Origin: Bacteroidales bacterium
GTDB lineage: Bacteria; Bacteroidota; Bacteroidia; Bacteroidales; UBA932
Direction of reading: 5' to 3'
Length of the DNA stretch: 44,838 nt
NCBI GenBank assembly: GCA_017464245.1
Contig: JAFUDV010000050.1
Coordinates: 1 to 44,838 of the forward strand
Shown here: one piece after another, positions 30,899 to 39,454 of the stretch
Position numbering within the stretch: position 1 is the first letter of the stretch
How the letters are laid out: every line of letters begins with the position of its first letter
Program-made: the position numbers and the translations under genes
The notes under the pieces: generated by a model
Database searches by the model: none
The model's input: only the letters and a program-made list of their open reading frames with translations
What the model was told of the DNA's origin: nothing

Positions 30899-32104
30899 TC
30901 AGTTGATAGACCGAGGAGAAGCCGAAACAGGGAATAGCGTCAGCGCCTCGAGGAAGTAATAATCGGCATAAGTCAGGGGGACATCGACCTCGGAGTTGGA
31001 GGGGATGTTGCCCACGGAGTGCTTCAGCAGGAACCCGCCGTTGGTGCGGGGCTCGGCGAGGTACTCCGGCGAGGCGAGGGTGCGGAGGATGCGCTCGGCC
31101 ATGGCGAGCGCCGGGTCGTCCGCCGGGCGGCCCCGCAGGTTCCACATCCGCAGGAAGCCGCAGGCGATAATGGCCCCGGCCGAGGCGTCCCGAAGGTCGT
31201 TCTGCGAGAAATCCCAGAACGGGACGCCGTCCTCGGGCAGGCGGGGAAGCAGCCAGTCCTCCAGCTTCGCGGCGACGCCGTAGAAGGTTTCCGCCAGGTC
31301 CATATTGCCGGCCTCCTTTTCCTTCAGCGCCATCATGGCATACCCGTACAGGGCCCATGCCTGGCCGCGCGCCCAGGCCGAATCGTCGGTATAGCCCTGG
31401 ACCGTCTGCCGGCCGAGCACGGAGCCGTCGTCGGCATAATCGACCAGGTGAAAGGTGGTACCGTCATCCCGGAAATGGTTCCTGGCGGTCGTGAGGGCGT
31501 GTTTTTCCGCCACGTCCCGGTCGCCATACGCCATCAGCAGCTCCAGGTTCATCATGTTGTCGATGATGACGGGAATGTTCCACGGTCCCCAGTTCCAGCT
31601 GCGGAGGACGCCGGCCTCGGGGACGAAGCGGGCGGCGAGGGTGGCGGCGCCGCGGGTGAGGACTTCTTTCGGGGAGAGATCTTCTTCGTCGCACTCGGAA
31701 AAGCCCGGATCGTGGGAAGGAAGGTCGCGGGCCATCTTGCCGAAGGAGGACATCAGCTGGAAGCCGATGTCGTGGTCCGTTTCCCGGTCCAGCAATCCGG
31801 CGAGGGGGAGGGTATGCTTGACGGCGAGTCTCAGGAAACGGGGATCTTCCGTCTCCTCGAAAACCTGCCACAGCACCCCGGGATAGAATCCGCTGCACCA
31901 CCAGCCGATGTCACTGGTCACGAGCGTGTCGCCCTGGAAGGTGCGGGGGCACCGCCCTTCCGTCAATAAACTGTCCATGTACACGGCCTGCACGCGCGCA
32001 ACGTCGAACACGCGGTTGCGCACCTGGTCCATCGATTCTTCCTGCGGGGCGGTTCCGCAGGCGGCGGCGAGGAGAACCGCGCCGGTCAAAAGCAGCTGTC
32101 TCAT
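30899..32104 (-). CDS. GH88 family unsaturated glucuronyl hydrolase, lipoprotein
   Basis: This is a 401-residue lipoprotein (Cys16 in LLAAACGTA) with the alpha6/alpha6-barrel of family GH88. Key segments are SDIGWWCSGFYPGVLWQ, HDIGFQLMSSFGKM, the catalytic-region PVIIDNMMNLELLMAYG and SAWARGQAWALYGYAMMAL. The enzyme removes 4,5-unsaturated uronic acid from lyase-generated oligosaccharides by hydration. The ATG at 32104 is preferred because the upstream TTG lies inside the -7 box. It is the first gene of an operon with the heparinase-like lyase, giving two consecutive steps of one pathway. Confidence 0.92.
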   Translation of the reverse strand: MRQLLLTGAVLLAAACGTAPQEESMDQVRNRVFDVARVQAVYMDSLLTEGRCPRTFQGDTLVTSDIGWWCSGFYPGVLWQVFEETEDPRFLRLAVKHTLPLAGLLDRETDHDIGFQLMSSFGKMARDLPSHDPGFSECDEEDLSPKEVLTRGAATLAARFVPEAGVLRSWNWGPWNIPVIIDNMMNLELLMAYGDRDVAEKHALTTARNHFRDDGTTFHLVDYADDGSVLGRQTVQGYTDDSAWARGQAWALYGYAMMALKEKEAGNMDLAETFYGVAAKLEDWLLPRLPEDGVPFWDFSQNDLRDASAGAIIACGFLRMWNLRGRPADDPALAMAERILRTLASPEYLAEPRTNGGFLLKHSVGNIPSNSEVDVPLTYADYYFLEALTLFPVSASPRSIN

Positions 32105-32110
32105 AGGGTC

Positions 32111-32118
32111 CAAAGATA
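32111..32118 (-). promoter_or_regulatory. -7 promoter box (TATCTTTG) for the GH88/lyase operon
   Basis: This exact TAnnTTTG box on the minus strand ends 6 nt before the GH88 ATG, predicting an almost leaderless mRNA. Confidence 0.55.
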
Positions 32119-32182
32119 CGAAAAATTGCAGGAATACACACGAGAATCCGTCATTTAAGTGGACGGCGGGCCTGTTGAAAAC

Positions 32183-32213
32183 TTTGTTAATTAAATTTTT
32201 TTACGTATCTTTG
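32183..32213 (+). promoter_or_regulatory. promoter for rpsL-rpsG-fusA-rpsJ (TTTG, 19 nt, TATCTTTG)
   Basis: The -33 TTTG (32183-32186), 19-nt spacer and -7 TATCTTTG (32206-32213) match the Bacteroidota consensus exactly. This is the clearest promoter in the window. It predicts a leader of about 70 nt before rpsL. Confidence 0.85.
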
Positions 32214-32224
32214 CAGCCCCAAAA

Positions 32225-32245
32225 TGCGGAACGGAGACTTCCGCA
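32225..32245 (+). promoter_or_regulatory. hairpin in the rpsL leader
   Basis: TGCGGAA (32225-32231) and TTCCGCA (32239-32245) form a perfect seven-pair stem with a seven-base loop near the predicted mRNA 5' end. No T tract follows, so it is not a terminator. A role in mRNA stability or ribosomal-protein feedback is possible but unproven. Confidence 0.45.
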
Positions 32246-32286
32246 CCCAGGGAAAATAAACCTATTTATTTTATTAACAAACATTT

Positions 32287-32670
32287 ATGCCTACTATTCA
32301 ACAGTTGGTCCGCAAAGGACGCGAGCAGCTCGAAGTGAAGAGCAAGTCTCGTGCGTTGGATGCTTGCCCTCAGAAGCGTGGCGTGTGTCTTCGTGTTTAC
32401 ACGACGACCCCTAAGAAGCCGAACTCCGCGATGCGTAAGGTCGCGCGTGTCCGTCTTTCCAACGCGAAAGAGGTCAATGCCTACATTCCGGGCGAAGGAC
32501 ACAACCTCCAGGAGCACAGCATCGTGCTGGTGCGTGGCGGCCGTGTCAAGGATCTCCCGGGTGTCCGTTACCACATCCTTAGAGGAGCTTTGGATACCGC
32601 TGGCGTCGATGGACGGACTCAGTCCCGTTCCCTCTATGGTGCCAAGCGTCCGAAGAAATCTAAGAAGTAA
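32287..32670 (+). CDS. rpsL: 30S ribosomal protein S12
   Basis: This is a 127-residue S12, a decoding-centre protein of the small subunit. The universal segments [20 protein letters not shown] and [15 protein letters not shown] are intact. Lys43 and Lys88, where streptomycin-resistance changes occur, are both wild type. It is the first gene of a str-type operon, preceded by a consensus promoter and an AT-rich ribosome landing region, and 36 bp before rpsG. Confidence 0.99.
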   Translation: MPTIQQLVRKGREQLEVKSKSRALDACPQKRGVCLRVYTTTPKKPNSAMRKVARVRLSNAKEVNAYIPGEGHNLQEHSIVLVRGGRVKDLPGVRYHILRGALDTAGVDGRTQSRSLYGAKRPKKSKK

Positions 32671-32706
32671 CCACCTAACTTTTATCACCTTTAATTCTTT
32701 TTCAAA

Positions 32707-33183
32707 ATGAGAAAAGCGAAGCCTAAAAAGAGGATTCTACTTCCTGATCCTAAGTTTCACGACGTGGAAGTCACCCGTTTCGTGAACAATCTTATGCTGC
32801 AGGGGAAGAAGAGTATCGCGTATTCTATCTTTTATGATGCCATCGACATGGTGGGCGAGAAGATGAAAGATTCTGACAAGGCTCCTCTCGATATTTGGAA
32901 GAAGGCACTCGAGAACGTGACTCCTCAGATCGAGGTCAAGTCCCGTCGTATCGGTGGTGCGAACTTCCAGGTGCCGACCGAGTTGCGCCCGGAACGGAAA
33001 GTCTCCGTCGCCATGAAGAACATGATTTCCTTCGCCCGCAAGCGTTCCGGACACTCGATGGCAGAAAAGCTTTGCGCCGAGATCGTCGCCGCGTTCAACA
33101 ACGAGGGTGGCGCCTTCAAGCGTAAAGAGGATATGCACAGAATGGCAGAGGCCAACAAGGCATTTGCACACTTCCGTTTCTAA
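32707..33183 (+). CDS. rpsG: 30S ribosomal protein S7
   Basis: This is a 158-residue S7, the head-assembly protein that binds the 3' domain of 16S rRNA. Typical segments are [54 protein letters not shown] and the C-terminal NKAFAHFRF. It lies between rpsL and fusA, 13 bp before the fusA GTG. Confidence 0.99.
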   Translation: MRKAKPKKRILLPDPKFHDVEVTRFVNNLMLQGKKSIAYSIFYDAIDMVGEKMKDSDKAPLDIWKKALENVTPQIEVKSRRIGGANFQVPTELRPERKVSVAMKNMISFARKRSGHSMAEKLCAEIVAAFNNEGGAFKRKEDMHRMAEANKAFAHFRF

Positions 33184-33196
33184 AACTGCGTAATCC

Positions 33197-35317
33197 GTGG
33201 CGAAAAGAGATCTTACATACACCCGTAACATCGGCATCATGGCCCACATCGATGCCGGCAAGACCACTACGTCCGAGCGAATCCTCTACTACACCGGCAA
33301 GACCCACAAGATCGGTGAGGTCCATGAAGGTGCGGCGACGATGGACTGGATGGTCCAGGAACAGGAGAGGGGCATTACCATCACGTCTGCCGCGACGACG
33401 GCGTTCTGGCACTATAACGGAGCGACCTATCAGATCAACCTGATCGACACTCCCGGCCACGTCGATTTTACGGTGGAAGTGGAACGTTCCCTGCGCGTCC
33501 TGGACGGCACGGTGGCCACTTTCTGCGCGGTCGGACGCGTCCAGCCCCAGAGCGAGACCGTCTGGCGCCAGGCCGACAAGTACGGCGTGCCTAAGATCGC
33601 CTACGTGAACAAGATGGACCGGGTCGGTGCCGACTTCCTCGCCTGCGTCGAGGAAATCAAGCAGAAGCTCGGTGCCACCGCCGTTCCCGTCTGTCTCCCC
33701 ATCGGTGCCGAAGACAAGTTCGAGGGCATCGTGGACCTCATCGACATGAAGGCCATCTTCTACGACAACACCGAGGAGCTGGTCAATTACAAGGAAGGCG
33801 AAATCCCCGCCGACCTGAGGGGCGAGGCCGCCCGCTGGAGGGACATCCTCCTGGAGGCTGCCGCCGAGTGCGATGAGACCCTGATGGAGAAGTACTTCGA
33901 GGATCCCGACTCCCTCACCCGCGACGAGATCATCGCCGCCATCCGCAAGGGCACCATCTCCATGCAGATCGTCCCGGCGTGCTGCGGCTCCTCGTTCAAG
34001 AACAAGGGCGTCCAGTTCCTCCTGGACAACGTGATGCGTTACCTGCCTTCTCCGCTGGACAAGGGCGCCGTCAAGGGGACCGATCCCCGGACCGGCGACG
34101 AGATCGTCCGCAAACCCTCCGCCGAAGAGCCGTTCTCGGCCCTGGTGTTCAAGATCGCGACGGATCCCTTCGTGGGCCGTCTGGCGTTCCTGAGGGCCTA
34201 TTCCGGACATCTGGACGCGGGTTCCTACGTGTACAACACGCGTACCGGCAAGAAGGAGCGGGTGGCCCGCCTGTACCAGATGCACTCCAACCACCAGAAC
34301 CCGATCGAGTTCGTGGAGGCGGGTGACATCTGCGCGGCCGTGGGCTTCAAGGACCTCCGCACCGGCGACACCGTGTGCGCGGAGGACCACCCGATCACCC
34401 TCGAGTCGATGGAATTCCCGGATCCCGTGATCGGCATCGCCGTGGAGCCCAAGACCCAGAAGGACCTGGACAAGCTCGGCATCGCCCTCGCGAAGCTTTC
34501 CGAGGAAGACCCGACCTTCACCGTGAAGTCCGACGTGGAGACCGGCCAGACCGTCATCAGCGGCATGGGCGAGCTCCATCTGGACATCATCGTGGACCGT
34601 CTGCGCCGCGAGTTCGGCGTGGACATCAACCAGGGCGCCCCTCAGGTCAACTACAAGGAAACCATCACGTCGGAATACCAGCTGCGCGAAGTCTTCAAGA
34701 AGCAGACCGGCGGCCGCGGCAAGTTCGCGGACATCATCGTCAAGCTCTCCCCGGCCGACGAAGGCGTACAAGGCCTTCAGTTCATCAATTCGGTCAAGGG
34801 CGGCAACATCCCCAAGGAATTCATCCCGTCCATCGAGAAGGGTTTCACCTCCGCGATGGCCAACGGTGCACTCGCCGGTTACGAGGTACCTTCCCTGAAG
34901 GTGGAAGTCATCGACGGCAGCTATCATCCGGTGGACTCCGACCAGCTCTCCTTCGAGATGGCGGCCCGGATGGCCTTCCGTCACGCCTATTCCAAGTGCC
35001 GTCCGGTCCTCCTCGAGCCGATCATGTCCCTCGAGGTCGTGACCCCGGAGGACTACATGGGCGACATCGTGGGTGACCTCAACCGCCGCCGCGGCCAGAT
35101 CGTGGCGATGGATTCCACCGCCAACGGAGCACGCATCGTCAAGGCATACGTTCCGCTCTCCGAGCAGTTCGGATACGTCACCGTGCTGCGCACCCTCTCT
35201 TCGGGCCGCGCCACGAGCACGATGACCTTCGACCACTACGCCGAGGTCCCGGCCAACCTGGCCAAGGACATCGTCGAGAAGAGCGGTTACAGCCGGATGT
35301 CCTTCGACGACGAGTAA
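33197..35317 (+). CDS. fusA: translation elongation factor G
   Basis: This is a 706-residue EF-G that drives ribosomal translocation with GTP. The G motifs are intact: [12 protein letters not shown] (G1), [10 protein letters not shown] (switch), DTPGHVDF (G3) and NKMD (G4). Domains IV-V end in YGYVT-like [15 protein letters not shown]. The start is GTG at 33197, followed directly by [10 protein letters not shown], the usual N-terminus. It is third in the str operon, 29 bp before rpsJ. There is no tuf gene after it. Confidence 0.98.
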   Translation: MAKRDLTYTRNIGIMAHIDAGKTTTSERILYYTGKTHKIGEVHEGAATMDWMVQEQERGITITSAATTAFWHYNGATYQINLIDTPGHVDFTVEVERSLRVLDGTVATFCAVGRVQPQSETVWRQADKYGVPKIAYVNKMDRVGADFLACVEEIKQKLGATAVPVCLPIGAEDKFEGIVDLIDMKAIFYDNTEELVNYKEGEIPADLRGEAARWRDILLEAAAECDETLMEKYFEDPDSLTRDEIIAAIRKGTISMQIVPACCGSSFKNKGVQFLLDNVMRYLPSPLDKGAVKGTDPRTGDEIVRKPSAEEPFSALVFKIATDPFVGRLAFLRAYSGHLDAGSYVYNTRTGKKERVARLYQMHSNHQNPIEFVEAGDICAAVGFKDLRTGDTVCAEDHPITLESMEFPDPVIGIAVEPKTQKDLDKLGIALAKLSEEDPTFTVKSDVETGQTVISGMGELHLDIIVDRLRREFGVDINQGAPQVNYKETITSEYQLREVFKKQTGGRGKFADIIVKLSPADEGVQGLQFINSVKGGNIPKEFIPSIEKGFTSAMANGALAGYEVPSLKVEVIDGSYHPVDSDQLSFEMAARMAFRHAYSKCRPVLLEPIMSLEVVTPEDYMGDIVGDLNRRRGQIVAMDSTANGARIVKAYVPLSEQFGYVTVLRTLSSGRATSTMTFDHYAEVPANLAKDIVEKSGYSRMSFDDE

Positions 35318-35346
35318 AGTTTAGCAAAAAACAAAAAGTTATAGAA

Positions 35347-35652
35347 ATGAGCCAGAAAATCAGAATCAAACTCAAGTCGTACGACCACATGCTCGTGGAC
35401 AAGTCCGCCAGCAAGATCGTCGATACAGTGAAGGCTACCGGTGCAAAGGTCAATGGTCCCATTCCCCTTCCTACCCACAAGAAGATCTTCACTGTGAACC
35501 GCTCGACCTTCGTCAACAAGAAGTCCCGCGAGCAGTTCGAACTCGACTCCTATGTCCGTCTTCTGGACATCGACGAATCCAATGCGAAGACCGTCGACGC
35601 CCTCATGAAGCTCGAACTTCCCTCCGGTGTCGAGGTCGAGATCAAGGTCTGA
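35347..35652 (+). CDS. rpsJ: 30S ribosomal protein S10
   Basis: This is a 101-residue S10, with [38 protein letters not shown] and [17 protein letters not shown]. It also serves in NusG/NusA antitermination complexes. It closes the operon: a strong terminator follows 24 bp later. In other Bacteroidales the gene is, to my knowledge, followed directly by rplC and the rest of the S10 cluster, which is absent here. Confidence 0.98.
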   Translation: MSQKIRIKLKSYDHMLVDKSASKIVDTVKATGAKVNGPIPLPTHKKIFTVNRSTFVNKKSREQFELDSYVRLLDIDESNAKTVDALMKLELPSGVEVEIKV

Positions 35653-35675
35653 GGTCATTGAAACGACCCAAAGCA

Positions 35676-35710
35676 AAAGCCCCCGTCGTACCAGGTACGG
35701 CGGGGGCTTT
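35676..35710. terminator. bidirectional terminator between rpsJ and glnN
   Basis: Arms AAAGCCCCCG (35676-35685) and CGGGGGCTTT (35701-35710) pair perfectly around an inner CGTACC/GGTACG palindrome. It is suited to end rpsJ transcripts and convergent glnN transcripts. Confidence 0.85.
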
Positions 35711-35727
35711 CGTCGTCTTTCCGGCGT

Positions 35728-37902
<2,175 letters not shown>

Positions 37903-37930
37903 ATGCTCCAGTTCGTTTTAAGGGTTATTC

Positions 37931-37968
37931 AAACAAAAGGGGACCGGCCCCCCCGAAGGACCGGTCCC
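37931..37968 (-). terminator. candidate attenuator hairpin in the glnN leader
   Basis: On the minus strand, GGGACCGG (37968-37961) pairs with CCGGTCCC (37947-37940) in eight perfect GC-rich pairs. A further TCC/GGG pair can enclose a TTCG loop. The stem is followed by C and then TTTTGTTT (37938-37931). It lies 28 nt before the glnN ATG and 33 nt after the leader-ORF stop. Confidence 0.75.
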
Positions 37969-38001
37969 TATCCTGAAATGCTGTTCCCGTGCCTGTCCGG
38001 T

Positions 38002-38073
38002 CTATCGGCATACAGAAACCCGCAGGGCCTGCTGGCCCTGGACGCGCTGCTGCTGGAAACCACGGAATTGCAT
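38002..38073 (-). CDS. glutamine-rich leader peptide of glnN (23 codons)
   Basis: This short ORF was found by reading the glnN leader. It starts with ATG at 38073, codes for 23 residues and stops with TAG at 38002-38004. It begins MQFRGFQQQRV and ends RVSVCR. Seven residues are Gln (2, 7, 8, 9, 12, 14, 15), encoded by one CAA and six CAG. The gene downstream makes glutamine. The ATG lies 22 nt after a promoter-like box. Codons 12-17 form a perfect seven-pair hairpin in RNA (CAGGGCC/GGCCCTG, 38040-38023). After the stop, GACCGG (38002-37997) can pair with CCGGTC in the left arm of the attenuator hairpin. All of this fits ribosome-mediated attenuation sensing Gln-tRNA. No homologue is known to me; expression is unproven. 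Confidence 0.72.
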   Translation of the reverse strand: MQFRGFQQQRVQGQQALRVSVCR

Positions 38074-38095
38074 CGTTCTTGTCGTTTTCTGGTTC

Positions 38096-38126
38096 GCAAG
38101 ATACGAAGAAAATCGTTTTCGGCCAA
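38096..38126 (-). promoter_or_regulatory. candidate glnN promoter (TTG, 20 nt, TATCTTGC)
   Basis: On the minus strand a TTG (38126-38124) precedes TATCTTGC (38103-38096) by 20 nt. The -7 box differs from TAnnTTTG in its last two bases. The predicted start lies about 17 nt before the leader-peptide ATG. Bases further upstream (38127-38190) hold nothing recognisable on this strand. Confidence 0.5.
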
Positions 38127-38192
38127 GAAAAAATTTTAAAAACCGCGGCCGGCCGTTCCCTGCCCTTTTACATTGCCGTATCCGTGTACCGC

Positions 38193-38223
38193 TTGTTCCT
38201 TTGGCGAAAGTTTGCTAATTTTG
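38193..38223 (+). promoter_or_regulatory. promoter for tRNA-Ile (TTG, 20 nt, TAATTTTG)
   Basis: A -33-like TTG (38193-38195), 20-nt spacer and TAATTTTG box (38216-38223) lie 44 nt before the tRNA gene on the same strand. Confidence 0.6.
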
Positions 38224-38267
38224 CAGCGCAAACGCGTTGGCGGTCCCTGTCCCGCCCGTGTTCCGCC

Positions 38268-38341
38268 GGCCCCTTAGCTCAGTTGGTCAGAGCAGCGGAC
38301 TCATAATCCGTGGGTCGTGGGTTCAAGTCCCCCAGGGGCCA
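38268..38341 (+). tRNA. tRNA-Ile (CAU anticodon, lysidine-modified type)
   Basis: This is a 74-nt cloverleaf without encoded CCA. The acceptor GGCCCCT/AGGGGCC is perfect, the D stem is GCTC/GAGC, the anticodon stem GCGGA/TCCGT, and the anticodon CAT lies at 38302-38304. The CAT anticodon could mean Met. However, the GGCCCCTTAGCTCAGT start and AGGGGCC end match the known minor tRNA-Ile2, whose C34 is changed to lysidine to read AUA. The T stem GTGGG/CCCCC has one T-C mismatch. Confidence 0.85.
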
Positions 38342-38345
38342 CGAG

Positions 38346-38375
38346 AAAAAGACTGCCATGCCGGCAGTCTTTTTT
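38346..38375 (+). terminator. terminator after tRNA-Ile
   Basis: GACTGCC (38351-38357) and GGCAGTC (38363-38369) form a seven-pair stem with a five-base loop, preceded by an A5 run and followed by T6. Confidence 0.85.
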
Positions 38376-38385
38376 CGTGGCTTTG

Positions 38386-38402
38386 CGGGGGCTCTGCCCC
38401 CG
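38386..38402. repeat. GC-rich hairpin (CGGGGGC-TCT-GCCCCCG)
   Basis: A perfect seven-pair inverted repeat with a three-base loop lies directly after the tRNA terminator. It has no T tract. Similar GGGGGCTCTGCCCCC elements occur dispersed in many genomes, so it may be a repeat fragment. Confidence 0.5.
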
Positions 38403-38431
38403 GATGCCCCAGCGGCTCCCGACCTATTCCT

Positions 38432-38596
38432 TGGCGCAGGTACAACCGGATGTTGGCGCAGGTGTGTTTTTTGGGTGTCAACCTGCGCCGCGAATCTGGC
38501 GCATACGCTCTCCACTGGCGCAGGTGCCCATGTCGAAATCACACCTGCGCCAATAACTTGCTACACCTGCGCCAGAATCCGGTTACACCTGCGCCG
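38432..38596. repeat. cluster of seven GGCGCAGGT repeats in both orientations
   Basis: Full copies of GGCGCAGGT start at 38433, 38455 and 38517 (plus) and occupy 38481-38489, 38543-38551, 38565-38573 and 38587-38595 (minus). A partial copy is at 38498. Copies in the same direction are spaced 22 bp. Two plus/minus pairs form identical-size 35-bp dyads (38455-38489, 38517-38551). No coding capacity or promoter was seen in the region from 38403 to 38651. Confidence 0.85.
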
Positions 38597-38651
38597 ACAG
38601 CCATTTGGAGGGACGGAGGAAAACGCGCGCCTGCATGGTTGCCAAGATGCT

Positions 38652-39335
38652 TTAGAACAGCCCCTTCACCAGGAACCAGAGGACCGGCACGAGGAGGGCC
38701 GGAATGAAGTTGAGGGTCTTGCAGTCCTTGATGTCCAGGATGGAGAGACCCGAGGCGATGATGAGGACCCCGCCCACGATGGCGAGCTCATTGACCAGCG
38801 TGCCCTGGAAAAGGGGGCTGGAGGAGGCCAGGTGCGCCAGGAGCCAGATCGACCCCTGCCAGCAGAAGAGGATGGGTGCGGCGAGGATCATGCCGATGCC
38901 GTAGGTCGTCGCGAAGACGGTGGAGGTCACGAGGTCCAGCGTGGAATTCGTGAAAAGGAAGGTATTGTCCCCCTGCAGGGCGCTCAGGACCGGTCCTACG
39001 ATGGAGAACGTGCCGATGCAGTAGAGCAGGCAGGCCGATATGAGGCCTTTCGCGAAGCTGTCGCCGCCCTTTTTCGCCAGCGCGCGCTTCACCCGGCCGT
39101 CCAGGTCCAGGGCCGTGCCGACGAGCCCGCCGAGGGCGAGCGACAGGATGAACAGCACCGGAAATTCGCTTTTGGGCATATTCGCCACGAAGGAATTCGC
39201 GCCGAGGGCGAGGGAGGCCAGGCCCATCGCGTTGAATAGCGTCTTCGTATATTTTTCCCCAAGGCCCTTCCTGAAAAGGGTCCCGACGAGGGTGCCGACG
39301 ATGATGCAGCCCGTATTGACGACGGTTCCGAGCAT
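38652..39335 (-). CDS. DUF554 family membrane protein (YqgA-like)
   Basis: This is a 227-residue inner-membrane protein with about seven hydrophobic helices, matching the DUF554 family in length. It has MLGTVVNTGCIIVGTLVGTL at the N-terminus, AMGLASLALGANSF, and GGVLIIASGLSILDIKDCKTLNFIPAL near the end (seen as IIASGLSIL and LNFIPALLVP). These proteins are putative transporters of unknown substrate. The gene is monocistronic and divergent from dnaE, with a -7 box 8 nt before the start. Confidence 0.9.
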   Translation of the reverse strand: MLGTVVNTGCIIVGTLVGTLFRKGLGEKYTKTLFNAMGLASLALGANSFVANMPKSEFPVLFILSLALGGLVGTALDLDGRVKRALAKKGGDSFAKGLISACLLYCIGTFSIVGPVLSALQGDNTFLFTNSTLDLVTSTVFATTYGIGMILAAPILFCWQGSIWLLAHLASSSPLFQGTLVNELAIVGGVLIIASGLSILDIKDCKTLNFIPALLVPVLWFLVKGLF

Positions 39336-39343
39336 ATTGGTTG

Positions 39344-39351
39344 CAAAGATA
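39344..39351 (-). promoter_or_regulatory. -7 promoter box (TATCTTTG) for the DUF554 gene
   Basis: This exact TAnnTTTG box on the minus strand ends 8 nt before the DUF554 ATG, again predicting a very short leader. Confidence 0.55.
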
Positions 39352-39426
39352 GCAAGAAATCAATTCGTTGCGGACGGAAGTCCGCTTTTGTTGATAACTT
39401 TTTTCGGAGATTCCGAGAAGGTATGC

Positions 39427-39434
39427 TATCTTTG
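39427..39434 (+). promoter_or_regulatory. -7 promoter box (TATCTTTG) for dnaE
   Basis: This exact TAnnTTTG box ends 20 nt before the dnaE ATG. A small hairpin (GCGGAC/GTCCGC, 39370-39385) followed by four T bases lies between the two divergent promoters. Confidence 0.6.
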
Positions 39435-39454
39435 TTATCCAAGATAGCGCACCT

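Noticed and set aside
33116-35236. 706-residue open frame antisense to fusA
   Set aside because: It mirrors the EF-G coding region exactly in extent and composition; no independent evidence of coding.
38002-38073. Concern that the Gln-rich leader ORF is a chance result of CTG-rich plus-strand DNA
   Set aside because: The CTG/CAG bias could produce Gln runs by chance, but position after a promoter-like box, correct start and stop, and a terminator before glutamine synthetase together make chance less likely; kept as a finding with a conservation test.
38279-38542. Small minus-strand ORF ending with GDLNPRPTDYESAALTN
   Set aside because: This ending is the well-known spurious translation of the reverse strand of a tRNA gene.
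38432-38596. CRISPR array
   Set aside because: The shared core is only 9-11 bp, copies occur on both strands, and the spacing of 22 bp is too short for repeat plus spacer; no cas genes are near.
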